In this document: piece after piece, positions 36,471-45,935 of the stretch
Layout: every line of letters starts with the position of its first letter
Position numbering within the stretch: position 1 is the first letter of the stretch
Translations under genes and position numbers: made by a program
Assembly: GCF_029690045.1 (NCBI RefSeq)
Contig: NZ_CP121464.1
Location: forward strand, 62,001 to 126,000
From: Janthinobacterium rivuli
GTDB lineage: Bacteria; Pseudomonadota; Gammaproteobacteria; Burkholderiales; Burkholderiaceae_D
Reading direction: 5' to 3'
Length of the DNA stretch: 64,000 nucleotides
Notes under the pieces: model-generated
What the model was told of the DNA's origin: nothing
Database searches by the model: none
The model's input: only the letters and a program-made list of their open reading frames with translations

Positions 36471-37490
36471 TTACTCGATCTGAATTTGCGACAGCGCCTT
36501 GTCCTGCGCTTCCTTCGCCTTGCGCTTGATGTCCTGCGCAGGGCGGTTGCCCTTGTCCATGCGCAACACGGCATTCGCATTGGCAATGGCACAGTCGTAT
36601 TTGCGCTGGCTCATGCAGTGGCTCGCTTCCGACAGGCTGTCCGTGATCACGCTTTCCAGGCCCGTCGTCTGTTTGACAGGCGCCGGTGGCGGGGTCACCT
36701 TGACGGGCTTGGCCGGTTTTTCCACGACAGGGGCTGGGGCCGCTGCTGGAGCCGGCTCGGGTGCCGGAGCAGGCGCTGCCGCTGGCTCAGGCTCAGGCTC
36801 GGCAGCAGGTGTCGCGGCAAGGTCGCCCGCCGAGCCGCCATCGAGCGCAGCGTCATCGATGGCCAGCGGCTGCTCGGCGGCCGGCGCAGGGTCTTCCTGC
36901 ACTGCCAAGGTTGGCTCCGGTTCAGGCACGGCGACAGGCGGCTTGCCTGACAAGAAATAGTAAGCGCCCGCACCGCCCAGCAGCACCACCGCTGCGACGG
37001 CCGCGGCGATCAGTTTCATGCGCTTGCCAGCCGGTGGGCTGTCAGCCGGCGTGTCGGGAACGCTGTCTGTCACTGCTGCGGGAGCGGCTTCTGGTTCCCG
37101 TGCAGGGGTGGGCGCAGGGACAGGATCGGCACGGCGCTTTTCCAGCACGGGCGGTGGCGCAGGTGGCGCGACCGGTTCCGCCACCGGTACCGGGGCAGGC
37201 TCAGGCAAGGACACGGGTTCAATGACAGGTTCAATGACGGGCGCAATCTCCGGCGCGATGACCGGCTCTGGCAATGGCGGCGGCACCGCTGCCGCCACCG
37301 GCGCCACGGCAAAGCTGAACGCGCACTTGGGGCAGAACCGGGCGTCCGGCTTGCAGTCATGGCCGCACTGGCCACAGGATTTTCCCGGCACCGGCGCGGC
37401 AACGGTCGTGGCAACGGCAAACGTCGTGCCGCAGGAAGAACAGAATTTGGCGCCCGGCTTATTCTCGGCCTGGCAGGAAAGGCATTTCAA
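36471..37490 (-). CDS. Double zinc-ribbon, proline-rich membrane protein
   Basis: 339 residues from a TTG start at 37490 (AAGAGA eight bases upstream). Two zinc ribbons open the protein (CLSCQAENKPGAKFCSSC, Cys pairs at about 3/6 and 17/20; SCGQCGHDC...CPKC at about 39-56). A long Pro/Glu/Ala stretch follows, then one membrane helix near 158-180 (KLIAAAVAAVVLLGGAGAYY), a second Pro/Glu/Ala-rich region of about 100 residues (PEPEPAAAPAPAPEP) and a C-terminal domain of about 65 residues (LSEASHCMSQRKYDCAIANA) that is helical and TPR-like. The Pro-rich part outside the membrane could span the periplasm as TonB does. First gene of the cluster. Confidence 0.83.
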   Translation of the reverse strand: MKCLSCQAENKPGAKFCSSCGTTFAVATTVAAPVPGKSCGQCGHDCKPDARFCPKCAFSFAVAPVAAAVPPPLPEPVIAPEIAPVIEPVIEPVSLPEPAPVPVAEPVAPPAPPPVLEKRRADPVPAPTPAREPEAAPAAVTDSVPDTPADSPPAGKRMKLIAAAVAAVVLLGGAGAYYFLSGKPPVAVPEPEPTLAVQEDPAPAAEQPLAIDDAALDGGSAGDLAATPAAEPEPEPAAAPAPAPEPAPAAAPAPVVEKPAKPVKVTPPPAPVKQTTGLESVITDSLSEASHCMSQRKYDCAIANANAVLRMDKGNRPAQDIKRKAKEAQDKALSQIQIE

Positions 37491-37704
37491 TTGGCATCTC
37501 TTTTCATCTAAACGCTGGGAGCCGCGTACGCTGGCGATTGCCAGAATGGCAGTATTGTTGGCGTACGGCTAAATGTTCAACGAGTATATTTTCAAATACC
37601 AAGTTGCCACAAGGGAAAATTGCCTTTTGCTCTATTCAATTTTTAAATATTAGTAAAAATCCTGCCAGCATGGCGTGCTGCGCCCCAAGTTGGTGCGCAG
37701 ATGG

Positions 37705-37741
37705 CAAAAAACCCGGCAACGCTGTAGGCGTTGCCGGGTTC
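37705..37741 (-). terminator. Terminator of ygiQ
   Basis: On the minus strand AACCCGGCAACG pairs with CGTTGCCGGGTT around CCTACAG and runs into TTTTT, 30 bases after the ygiQ stop. Confidence 0.88.
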
Positions 37742-37771
37742 TCAGTCGATGCCGGGGACAGTGACGCTGGC

Positions 37772-40108
37772 TTACTTGCGTCCGCCCCGTGCCGGTGCGG
37801 CATGCGCGCCCTTGGCTGGCGGCTTGCCGCCACGGCCCATCGGCACGGCGGCCGGCTTGGCCTTCGTTTTGATGGTCGACAGGATCGATGGACGCACTTT
37901 CGATTCGACGGCTGTCGCCTTCGGCGCGGCGGCCGTGCCGCCCAGGGCGATGCGGTTCTTGCCCGGCGTGACCTTGAACTTGTCCGGCGTGCCGGCGCCA
38001 TGCGTCTGGCGGCTGCGTTCGCCTGCGGCCAGGCCGCCCGATTCGGACGAGGTCCAGGCGGGTATCAAGTGCTTGTCGCCATTGCCGATCAAGTCGCCAC
38101 GGCCCATGTTGACCAGCGCTTCGCGCAGGATCGGCCAGTTGGCCGGATCTTGGTAGCGCAGGAAGGCTTTATGCGTGCGGCGGATCTTGCCGCTGCGCGC
38201 CGTTTCCACCACTTCCGAATCCGCCGTGACCTTGCGCAAGGGATTCTTGCGCGTGTGATACATGGTCGTCGCCATGGCCATCGGCGTGGGCATGAAAGTT
38301 TGCACCTGGTCCAGCTTGAAATTGTTTTTCTTCAACCACAGGGCCAGGTTCAGCATGTCCACATCCGTCGTGCCCGGATGGGCGGCGATGAAATACGGGA
38401 TCAGATACTGCTTCTTGCCCGCTTCCAGCGAGAAACGGTCGAACATTTCCTTGAACTCGTCATACGCGCCGATGCCGGGCTTCATCATCTTCGACAAAGT
38501 CCCCTCTTCCGTGTGCTCGGGCGCAATTTTCAAGAGGCCGCCGACGTGGTGCGTCACCAGTTCCTTGACGTATTCGGGCGAACGTACGGCCAGGTCGTAG
38601 CGCAGACCTGAGCTGATCAGCACTTTCTTGATGCCGGGAATGGCGCGCGCCTTGCGGTACAACGAGATGAGCTTGCTGTGGTCCGTGCCCAGGTTCACGC
38701 AGATGGACGGGTACACGCAGGACAGGCGGCGGCACGACACTTCGATCTCTTTTTCCTTGCAGGCGAGGCGGTACATATTCGCCGTCGGGCCACCCATATC
38801 GGAAATGGTGCCCGTAAAACCTTTGGTTTTATCGCGGATATGCTCGATCTCGCGCAAGATCGACGGTTCCGAGCGGCTCTGGATGATGCGGCCTTCGTGT
38901 TCCGTGATCGAGCAGAAAGTGCAGCCGCCGAAGCAGCCGCGCATGATGTTGACGGAAAAGCGGATCATTTCCCAGGCGGGAATATGCGCCTTGCCATAGC
39001 TCGGGTGCGGCGCGCGCGCGTAATTCATGTCGTACACGCCATCCATCTCGTCCATGGCCAGCGGCAGCGGCGGCGGATTCAGCCACACGTCGCGTTCGCC
39101 GTGCGCCTGCACCATGGCGCGCGCATTGCCGGGATTCGATTCCAGGTGGAACACGCGCGAGGCGTGCGCATACATGACGGGGTCATCCTTGACGACGTCG
39201 TAGGCGGGCAGGCGCACGACCGTCTTGTCGTGCTTTTCCTTGGCCATGGCCAGACGCTCTTCGCGGCTCATGATGCGGATCGGCTTGATGACTTCGGCCG
39301 ATTTCGACGCATTTTCCGTGGCGCAGGCGGTCTTGTCTTCCTGCACCATCTCGTACGGGCTGTAGTGCGGATCGACCTTGCCGGGCACGTCGACGCGGGT
39401 GGAATTGTGCACGCCCCAGTCGTCGCCAGGCAACCAGCCGGACGGCACCATGAAGGCCGTGCCGCGCAAGTCGCGGATATCCTTGATGTGTTCGCCGGCG
39501 GCCAGGCGATGCGTCAGGTCGACCAGCGCCCGCTCGGCATTGCCGAAGATCAGCAAATCGGCCTTGGAATCGGGCAAGACGGAACGGCGGACCTTGTCCG
39601 ACCAGTAATCGTAATGGGCGATGCGGCGCAACGATGCTTCGATGCTGCCGATGACGATGGGCACGTCGGGATATGCTTCGCGCGCGCGCTGGGCGTACAC
39701 GGTGACGGCGCGGTCCGGGCGTTTATTCGGTTCCGCGTTCGCCGTGTAAGCGTCGTCGGAGCGGATCTTGCGGTCGGCCGTGTACTGGTTGACCATGGAA
39801 TCCATGTTGCCGGCGGTAATGCCGTAGTACAGGCGCGGCTTGCCGAGGATGCGGAACGCGTCGGCCGACAGCCAGTCCGGCTGGCTGATGATGCCGACGC
39901 GGTAACCTTGCGCTTCGAGCAGGCGACCAACGAGGGCCATGCCGAAACTCGGATGGTCGATGTAGGCGTCGCCCGTGACGAGGATGACGTCGCACTGATC
40001 CCAGCCCAGCGCGTCCATCTCGGCACGCGACATCGGCAGGAAAGGCGCCACGGCAGCGCGGGCAGACCGCTTGGGAACGGTCGCAAATAAATTGGTAGGG
40101 GAGCTCAT
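37772..40108 (-). CDS. ygiQ: YgiQ-family radical SAM protein
   Basis: 778 residues. An N-terminal cobalamin-binding-like domain (about 35-330: [21 protein letters not shown]) precedes a radical SAM core with the cluster motif [13 protein letters not shown] near 395, and a C-terminal extension (DUF3362 type) with a basic Ala/Pro-rich tail ending in [10 protein letters not shown]. The reaction is not established for this family; it probably modifies an RNA or small molecule. Length matches proteobacterial YgiQ (about 740) plus the tail. No operon partners are visible. Confidence 0.93.
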   Translation of the reverse strand: MSSPTNLFATVPKRSARAAVAPFLPMSRAEMDALGWDQCDVILVTGDAYIDHPSFGMALVGRLLEAQGYRVGIISQPDWLSADAFRILGKPRLYYGITAGNMDSMVNQYTADRKIRSDDAYTANAEPNKRPDRAVTVYAQRAREAYPDVPIVIGSIEASLRRIAHYDYWSDKVRRSVLPDSKADLLIFGNAERALVDLTHRLAAGEHIKDIRDLRGTAFMVPSGWLPGDDWGVHNSTRVDVPGKVDPHYSPYEMVQEDKTACATENASKSAEVIKPIRIMSREERLAMAKEKHDKTVVRLPAYDVVKDDPVMYAHASRVFHLESNPGNARAMVQAHGERDVWLNPPPLPLAMDEMDGVYDMNYARAPHPSYGKAHIPAWEMIRFSVNIMRGCFGGCTFCSITEHEGRIIQSRSEPSILREIEHIRDKTKGFTGTISDMGGPTANMYRLACKEKEIEVSCRRLSCVYPSICVNLGTDHSKLISLYRKARAIPGIKKVLISSGLRYDLAVRSPEYVKELVTHHVGGLLKIAPEHTEEGTLSKMMKPGIGAYDEFKEMFDRFSLEAGKKQYLIPYFIAAHPGTTDVDMLNLALWLKKNNFKLDQVQTFMPTPMAMATTMYHTRKNPLRKVTADSEVVETARSGKIRRTHKAFLRYQDPANWPILREALVNMGRGDLIGNGDKHLIPAWTSSESGGLAAGERSRQTHGAGTPDKFKVTPGKNRIALGGTAAAPKATAVESKVRPSILSTIKTKAKPAAVPMGRGGKPPAKGAHAAPARGGRK

Positions 40109-40221
40109 AGGGTACGGATTGTACCGGAATTGGCCATTTCCAACCTGACGGCCTGCTTTTTACTGTTGGATTTCAGTACAAAAAACGTTTATTTTTCAAT
40201 CACTTGAGGAAAAAATGCCCT

Positions 40222-40251
40222 TGGGGTCAGACCCTTCCGGGGTCTGACCCC
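40222..40251. repeat. GGGGTCAGACCC-type intergenic hairpin
   Basis: TGGGGTCAGACCC-ttcc-GGGGTCTGACCCCA forms a near-perfect 13-base stem. Read on the minus strand it is followed by AAGGGCATTTTTTCC, so it may terminate the DUF4404 gene upstream of it. The motif is a dispersed element frequently met in oxalobacter genomes; only one copy is in this window. Confidence 0.75.
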
Positions 40252-40270
40252 AGCTTTTCCCTGGGTTACA

Positions 40271-40549
40271 TCAGATCCCCATATTAGCTAAAATCTCACC
40301 CAATTCCCGCAACGCCGGCTCCAGTTTCGGATGCTTGACGGCAAACTTGGCCGACAATTCCTGGCTGCGCTCGGCCAGGCCATAGGTGATCGACTCTTCT
40401 TCCTGCTCCTGCGCGGCGCGCTTTTCCAGCAGTTGCTGAATATCGCCATTGAGCTTTTGCAGCAAACCATGCGTTTCTTCATCCACAGGATCGCCAGATG
40501 CGATGGTCGATTGCAGCTGTTGCAACGATTCCTTGAGTTTGCTATCCAT
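40271..40549 (-). CDS. Small DUF4404-like protein
   Basis: 92 residues starting at ATG 40549 (MDSKLKESLQQLQSTIASGD); the longer frame upstream is non-coding. It is almost all helical with heptads (LQKLNGDIQQLLEKRAAQEQ), so likely a short coiled-coil oligomer, with a C-terminal helix ALRELGEILANMGI. I assign DUF4404 from memory of this pattern; function unknown. It sits just after the VF530 gene and could be its operon partner (11-base gap). Confidence 0.75.
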   Translation of the reverse strand: MDSKLKESLQQLQSTIASGDPVDEETHGLLQKLNGDIQQLLEKRAAQEQEEESITYGLAERSQELSAKFAVKHPKLEPALRELGEILANMGI

Positions 40550-40560
40550 GTTTTTTCCTG

Positions 40561-40773
40561 TCAGTCGGTAAATTGCGTGTCCAGGAACAATTGTTCCACC
40601 TTGCTTCTGGCCCACGGGGTCTTGCGCAAAAACTTCAGGCTCGACTTGATGCTGGGATCGCTGATGAAGCAATTGATATCGATGTGCTTGGCCAGGCCAT
40701 CCCAGCCGTAATGGGCTTGCAGGCGCGTCACGATACCTTCCAGGGTAATGCCATTCAAATCTTGCTGACTCAT
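40561..40773 (-). CDS. VF530-family DNA-binding protein
   Basis: 70 residues ([60 protein letters not shown]). The HYGW...L...I.I.CF...[15 protein letters not shown] pattern is the VF530 family, a small helical protein with a proposed DNA-binding role. The gene partner downstream is the DUF4404-like protein. Confidence 0.88.
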   Translation of the reverse strand: MSQQDLNGITLEGIVTRLQAHYGWDGLAKHIDINCFISDPSIKSSLKFLRKTPWARSKVEQLFLDTQFTD

Positions 40774-40886
40774 AAACTCTTTCTTTCGACTGCCTTCTTG
40801 TTTACATCTTACTCAATTCTACGCCGCCGACACAGAAAGCTTGCGTGCGCCAGGTCAACGCAACGCAAGCTTCTGATGAGAACGTC

Positions 40887-43040
40887 TTACTTGGCGTTCA
40901 AGCCGCGGCGTTCCAGCAATGGTTCCACGGTGGCATCGCGGCCGCGGAAGTCGCGGAACAGTTGCAGCGCATCGACGCTGCCGCCGCGCGACAGCAGTTT
41001 ATTACGGAACCAGTCGCCATTCTTGCGCGTCAGGCCGCCGTTTTCCTTGAACCAGTTGACCGATTCCGCGTCCAGCTTTTCCGACCACAGGTAAGCGTAG
41101 TACGCCGCCGAATAGCCGCCCGAGAAGCTGTGCGAGAAATAACTGGTGCGGTAGCGCGGCGGCACGGGCGCGTAATCGACGCCCGCGTCTTTCAACGAGG
41201 CCGCTTCAAAGGCCAGCACGTCCGTCGGGATCTGGCTCGGCGCCAACTGGTGCCAGCGCTGGTCCAGCAGGGCCGCCGACAGGTATTCCGTCGTCATGAA
41301 CCCCTGGTTGAATTTCTTCGCCGCCGTCACCTTGTCGAGCAATTCCTGCGGCATGGCCGCGCCGCTCTGGTAGTGCTTGGCGTAGTTTTGCAGCACTTCC
41401 GGCCAGACGGCCCACATTTCATTGACTTGCGATGGATACTCGACGAAGTCGCTCGGCACGCTGGTGCCGGCAAAGCGCGGATATTTCACGTTCGAGAACA
41501 TGCCGTGCAGCGCATGGCCGAATTCGTGGAACATGGTCGTCACTTCATCGAACGTCAATAGCGTCGGCTGGCCGACGGGCGGCTTTGGAATATTCAACTG
41601 GTTGGCCACCACCGGATGCGTGCCCATCAAAGACGATTGCGACACGTATTCATTCATCCACGCGCCGCCATGCTTGTTGCCGCGCGCATAGAAGTCGGCG
41701 ATGAACAGGGCCAGCGGCTTGCCGTTGGCGTCCGTCACGTCGTAGACGCGCACGTCCGGGTTGTACACCGGCAAGTCCTTACGCTCCTTGAAGCTGATGC
41801 CATACAGTTTATTCGCGGCAAAGAACACGCCGTTGTTCAGCACGCTGTTCAATTCCAGATACGGTTTCAGTTCGTTTTCATCGAAATTGAAACGTTGCTT
41901 GCGCAGCTTGTCCGTGTAGATGGCCCAGTCGGCCGCTGCCACCTGGAAACCGCCTTTTTCCGCATCGACCACTTGCTGCAGGTCGGCCGCTTCGCGGCGC
42001 GCGTTGGCGACGGCTGGTTTCGCCAGTTCCGACAGCAAGGTGTTGACGGCCGTCGTGGTCTTGGCCGTCTGGTCTTCCAGGGAATACGCGGCGTAGTTGG
42101 CGTAACCGAGCAGGGTGGCCCGTTCGGCGCGCAGTTTGGCCAGTTTCAGCACGATGGCGCGGTTGTCGAACTCGCCGCCCTGGCTGCCGCGGTTCAGTGA
42201 CGCATCCATCAGGCGCTGGCGCGTCTTGCGATCCGTCAATACGGCCAATGGCGGCTGGCCGCTGGTGTTCACCAGGGCGATGACGAACTTGCCCGTCAAG
42301 CCGCGTTCCTTGGCGGCGGCGGCGGCCGTGTCGATATCGCTGTCCGTCATGCCGGCCAACTCAAGACGCGTGTCGACGACGATGCTCTTGGCATTCGTTT
42401 CCTTCAGCACGTTTTGCGCGAAGGCCGTTTCCAGGCCCGCCTGCTCGGCGTTGTAGGCTTTCAATTTTTCCTTGTCCGCATCGGACAGCTTGGCGCCGGC
42501 GCGCACGAAGTCCGTGTGGTAGCGCTCCAGCAGGCGCAGGGATTCGGCATCGAGGCCCAGCTTGTCGCGCTTGGCGTACAGGGTGTCGATGCGGATAAAC
42601 AGTTTTGGATTGAGGGTAATCGCATCGCCATGCGCGGCCAGTTTCGGCGACACGTCCACTTCCACCGCCTCCAGCACGGCATTGGTATTGGTCGAGGTCA
42701 TGTTGCTGAAGATGCTATTCACGCGGTGCAGCAACTGCCCCGTGCGCTCAAGGGCCACGATGGTGTTCTCGAACGTGGGCGCCTGGCGGTTGCTGGCAAT
42801 CGCGTTGACTTCGGCCAACTGGCGTTTCATGCCTTCGGCAAACGCGGGCGCATAGTGTTCATCCTTGATCAGGCCGAACTGCGGCATCTGGAATGGCAGC
42901 GGGCTCACTTTGAGCAGGGGGTTCTGGGCGCTGACGGCAGCGGCAGGCGCGGATTTTGCGGTGGCGGCAGCCATGGCGGATGGGGCGGCGTGGGCCAGCA
43001 TGACGCTGGCGGCGATGACGAGCAGTTGTGGACGGATCAT
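40887..43040 (-). CDS. Exported M3-family metallopeptidase, copy A
   Basis: 717 residues; start MIRPQLLVIAASVMLAHAAP chosen because it gives a clean signal peptide (cleavage near AMAAATA, residue 25). Zinc-dependent oligopeptidase/dipeptidyl-carboxypeptidase fold, with the catalytic HExxH in MFHEFGHALHGMF (about 505) and the third ligand in the following helix (PSQVNEMWAVW). It probably degrades short peptides in the periplasm. It shows roughly two-thirds identity by eye to copy B, and both carry the same C-terminus RRGLN-(A/G)K. Confidence 0.93.
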   Translation of the reverse strand: MIRPQLLVIAASVMLAHAAPSAMAAATAKSAPAAAVSAQNPLLKVSPLPFQMPQFGLIKDEHYAPAFAEGMKRQLAEVNAIASNRQAPTFENTIVALERTGQLLHRVNSIFSNMTSTNTNAVLEAVEVDVSPKLAAHGDAITLNPKLFIRIDTLYAKRDKLGLDAESLRLLERYHTDFVRAGAKLSDADKEKLKAYNAEQAGLETAFAQNVLKETNAKSIVVDTRLELAGMTDSDIDTAAAAAKERGLTGKFVIALVNTSGQPPLAVLTDRKTRQRLMDASLNRGSQGGEFDNRAIVLKLAKLRAERATLLGYANYAAYSLEDQTAKTTTAVNTLLSELAKPAVANARREAADLQQVVDAEKGGFQVAAADWAIYTDKLRKQRFNFDENELKPYLELNSVLNNGVFFAANKLYGISFKERKDLPVYNPDVRVYDVTDANGKPLALFIADFYARGNKHGGAWMNEYVSQSSLMGTHPVVANQLNIPKPPVGQPTLLTFDEVTTMFHEFGHALHGMFSNVKYPRFAGTSVPSDFVEYPSQVNEMWAVWPEVLQNYAKHYQSGAAMPQELLDKVTAAKKFNQGFMTTEYLSAALLDQRWHQLAPSQIPTDVLAFEAASLKDAGVDYAPVPPRYRTSYFSHSFSGGYSAAYYAYLWSEKLDAESVNWFKENGGLTRKNGDWFRNKLLSRGGSVDALQLFRDFRGRDATVEPLLERRGLNAK

Positions 43041-43198
43041 GACATCTTTCAGGAAGCGCGGGAAGAACCGCGATCGCGTCGCGGGCCAGTGGCAGATCAT
43101 AGCAGTCTGTCACACAGGCGTCATCCAACATGGGTGATCCTGTGGTGCATCACGCCAACTGCGCGGTTTACCACGGTCTACAATCAACATCGCCAAAT

Positions 43199-43232
43199 AA
43201 AAAAGGCTGCCAATCGCTTGGCAGCCTTTTTC
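43199..43232 (-). terminator. Terminator between the two M3 peptidases
   Basis: On the minus strand AAAGGCTGCCAAGCGATTGG folds with GCAGCC and is followed by TTTTTTATTT. It ends copy B's transcript, so copy A must have its own promoter. Confidence 0.88.
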
Positions 43233-43265
43233 ATGCACCCGGCTTTGACGCCGGAATCAGACGAT

Positions 43266-45401
43266 TTACTTGCCGTTCAGGCCACGGCGTTGCAGCAGCG
43301 GCTCGATCTTCGCATCGCGGCCGCGGAAGTTGCGGTAGATGTCGAGCGCATCGGCGCTGCCGCCGCGCGACAGCAGTTTAGTGCGGAACCAGTCGCCGTT
43401 CTTGCGCGTCAGGCCGCCGTTTTCCTTGAACCACTCGACCGTGTCCGCGTCGAGCTTTTCCGACCACAGATAGGCGTAGTAGCCGGCCGAGTAACCGCCC
43501 GCGAACGCGTGCGAGAAGTACGTGGTGCGGTAGCGCGGTGGCGCCGGGGCGAAATCGACGCCGGCATCCGTCAAGGCGGCTTTTTCAAACGCCAGCACGT
43601 CGGTCGGGATCTGCGCCGGGGTCAGCTGGTGCCAGCGCTGGTCCAGCAGAGCCGACGCCAGGTATTCCGTGGTTTTATAGCCCTGGTTGAAATTGTCAGC
43701 CGCCGTCACTTTCGCCAGCAGTTCGGCCGGGATGGCTGCGCCCGTTTGATAGTGCTTGGCGTAGTTTTGCAGCACTTCCGGCCACAGCGCCCACATTTCA
43801 TTGACTTGCGACGGGTATTCGACGAAGTCGCGCGGCACGCTGGTGCCGGCGAAGCGTGGATATTTCACGTTCGAAAACATGCCGTGCAGCGCATGGCCAA
43901 ATTCGTGGAACATGGTGTTGACTTCGTCAAACGTCATCAGGGTCGGCTGGCCCGCTTCCGGCTTTGGAATGTTGAGGTTATTCGCAATCACCGGCTTGCG
44001 GTTCAGCAAGGTCGACTGGCCCACGTAGGCATTCGCCCAGGCGCCGCCGCGCTTGTTGCTGCGCGCGTAAGGGTCAAGCGTAAAGATGGCCAGTTGGGTG
44101 CCGTCTTCATTGAAAACGTCGTACACCAGCATGTCGGACGTGTAGACGGGCAAGTCGGTGCGCTGCTTGAACGTGAGACCGTACAACTTGCCGGCAGCAA
44201 AGAACACGCCCTTGGTCAATACGCTGTGCATTTCAAAGTACGGTTTGAGTTGCGTCTCGTCGAAGTTGTAGCGTTCGGCGCGCACTTTGTCGCTATAGAA
44301 GGCCCAGTCGGCGGGGCCCACCTTGAAGCCGCCTTTGCCCGCATCGATGACCTTCTGGATATCGTCCGCTTCACGGCGCGCATTGACGACGGCCGGCTTC
44401 GCCAATTCGCCCAGCAGGGCGTTCACGGCGGTGGTGTCGTGCGCCGTCTGGTCTTCCAGCGAATAGGCCGCGTAGTTCGGGTAGCCCATCAGCGCGGCGC
44501 GTTCGGCGCGCAGTTTCGCCAGCTCCAGCACTTCCTGGGTATTGTCGAACTCGCCGCCACGGCTGCCGCGCGCTTGCGAAGCGGCCATGATGCGTTCGCG
44601 CACGGCGCGGTTGGTCAGCAGCGACAGCGGCGCCTGGCCCGTCGTGTTGACGAGGGCGATCACATATTTGCCATCGAGGCCGCGCTTCTTGGCCAGGCCG
44701 GCGGCCACTTCGATGGCGGCAGGCGACAGGCCATCCAGTTCTTCGCGCGTGTCGACAACGACGGCCGACGCGTTCAATTCCTTCAGCACGTTCTGTGCGA
44801 ACTTGGTCGACAGGGCGGCCAGCTGGCCGTTGTAGGCGCGCAGCTTTTCCTTGTCCGCTGCCGACAGCTTGGCGCCGGCGCGCACGAAGTCCGTGTGGTA
44901 ACGTTCCAGCAGACGTTTCGATTCGGCATCGAGGCCCAGCTTGTCGCGCTTGGCATACAGGCTGTCGATGCGCTTGAAGAGTTTGTCGTTGAGCATGATC
45001 GCGTCGCTGTGGGCCGCCATTTTCGGCGCCAGTTCGCGTTCCAGGCCCTGGATCGTCTCATTCGTATTCGAGCCGGACATCACGGAAAACACGGTGCGCA
45101 CGCGGCTCAGCAGCTGGCCCGAGCGTTCCATGGCGACGATGGTGTTGTCGAAGGTCGCTGGCTGCTTGTTGTTCGCAATCGCATTGATTTCCGCCAGGTT
45201 GGCGGCCATGCCTGCCGTAAAGGCGGGCGCGTAGTCCGCGTCCTGCACCTTGTCGAACGGTGGATAGTTAAAAGGCAGGCTGCTGGCCTGCGCAAACGGG
45301 TTCGAAGCAGGCAGCGCTGCGGCCGCGGTGGCGGCAAAAGCGGCGGCGGCTGGCGCCAGCATCAGGCTGGCGGCGATGACGAGCATTGTTGGACGGGTCA
45401 T
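43266..45401 (-). CDS. Exported M3-family metallopeptidase, copy B
   Basis: 711 residues from ATG 45401 (MTRPTMLVIAASLMLAPAAA, signal peptide to about residue 24). The upstream frame to 45593 is non-coding. It has the same catalytic block MFHEFGHALHGMF (about 500) and PSQVNEMWALW. Long stretches match copy A (ERYHTDFVRAGAKLS, FVEYPSQVNEMWA), so it arose by tandem duplication. Differences cluster in the N-terminal 150 residues and surface loops, which suggests divergence in peptide preference. Confidence 0.93.
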   Translation of the reverse strand: MTRPTMLVIAASLMLAPAAAAFAATAAAALPASNPFAQASSLPFNYPPFDKVQDADYAPAFTAGMAANLAEINAIANNKQPATFDNTIVAMERSGQLLSRVRTVFSVMSGSNTNETIQGLERELAPKMAAHSDAIMLNDKLFKRIDSLYAKRDKLGLDAESKRLLERYHTDFVRAGAKLSAADKEKLRAYNGQLAALSTKFAQNVLKELNASAVVVDTREELDGLSPAAIEVAAGLAKKRGLDGKYVIALVNTTGQAPLSLLTNRAVRERIMAASQARGSRGGEFDNTQEVLELAKLRAERAALMGYPNYAAYSLEDQTAHDTTAVNALLGELAKPAVVNARREADDIQKVIDAGKGGFKVGPADWAFYSDKVRAERYNFDETQLKPYFEMHSVLTKGVFFAAGKLYGLTFKQRTDLPVYTSDMLVYDVFNEDGTQLAIFTLDPYARSNKRGGAWANAYVGQSTLLNRKPVIANNLNIPKPEAGQPTLMTFDEVNTMFHEFGHALHGMFSNVKYPRFAGTSVPRDFVEYPSQVNEMWALWPEVLQNYAKHYQTGAAIPAELLAKVTAADNFNQGYKTTEYLASALLDQRWHQLTPAQIPTDVLAFEKAALTDAGVDFAPAPPRYRTTYFSHAFAGGYSAGYYAYLWSEKLDADTVEWFKENGGLTRKNGDWFRTKLLSRGGSADALDIYRNFRGRDAKIEPLLQRRGLNGK

Positions 45402-45479
45402 GTCTACTTTCAAGGAACGCAAGAGAGCCGCGATTGTGTCGCGGGCCAGCCTGAAATAATAACAGCCTGACATACTTGC

Positions 45480-45511
45480 GTCACCCGCAACGACTGACCT
45501 TAGCGGGTGAC
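45480..45511. repeat. Inverted repeat between slyX and M3 copy B
   Basis: GTCACCCGC (45480-45488) and GCGGGTGAC (45503-45511), perfect nine-base arms, no T-run. It could be a weak transcript-end structure of slyX. Confidence 0.5.
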
Positions 45512-45555
45512 CGGGTAATGAATGGTTTTCATGCGTCCGACACCCCAATGCCGAT

Positions 45556-45783
45556 TCAATAATGCGGCGGACGTTCGTTGACCAGTCCGCCATTCGCCTG
45601 CTGCGCCCCGTCGCGCACGTGTTCGCCCAGCTTGTGCAGCATCGCTTCGAGCTGGTCGATGCGCTTGCCCTGCTGGTACACCATCTGGTTCAGCGATTCG
45701 ACCAGGTCTTCCTGCTGCGCCAGCTTGATTTCGATATCGACGAAACGTACTTCCATCTGTTCTGCATTGTCCATGGTGCTCAC
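45556..45783 (-). CDS. slyX: SlyX family protein
   Basis: 75 residues from GTG 45783, chosen because AGGAG lies five bases before it; ATG 45774 would give 72 residues. A continuous coiled coil (VRFVDIEIKLAQQEDLVESL; QQGKRIDQLEAMLHKLGEHV) with the PPHY C-terminal tail (NERPPHY) identifies SlyX. Its role is unknown; it is a small cytoplasmic homodimer. Confidence 0.9.
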   Translation of the reverse strand: MSTMDNAEQMEVRFVDIEIKLAQQEDLVESLNQMVYQQGKRIDQLEAMLHKLGEHVRDGAQQANGGLVNERPPHY

Positions 45784-45935
45784 GGTGACTCCTGACTGAA
45801 AGCGGCATTCTACCGCCGTCACGGCGTGAGCCAGCACAAACCTCATCCATTCCCCATCGGCCAGGCGGCGATTTCTGCCTATTCTTCCCTTATGGCTGAA
45901 TCAAACCGCTTGACGAATGAGAACAAACGATTACA

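Noticed and set aside
42414..45470. A 1,018-codon plus-strand frame spanning both M3 peptidases
   Set aside because: It crosses the intergenic terminator and reads antisense to two clear peptidase genes. Its repetitive RQFQFV-like composition is the complement of their codon bias.
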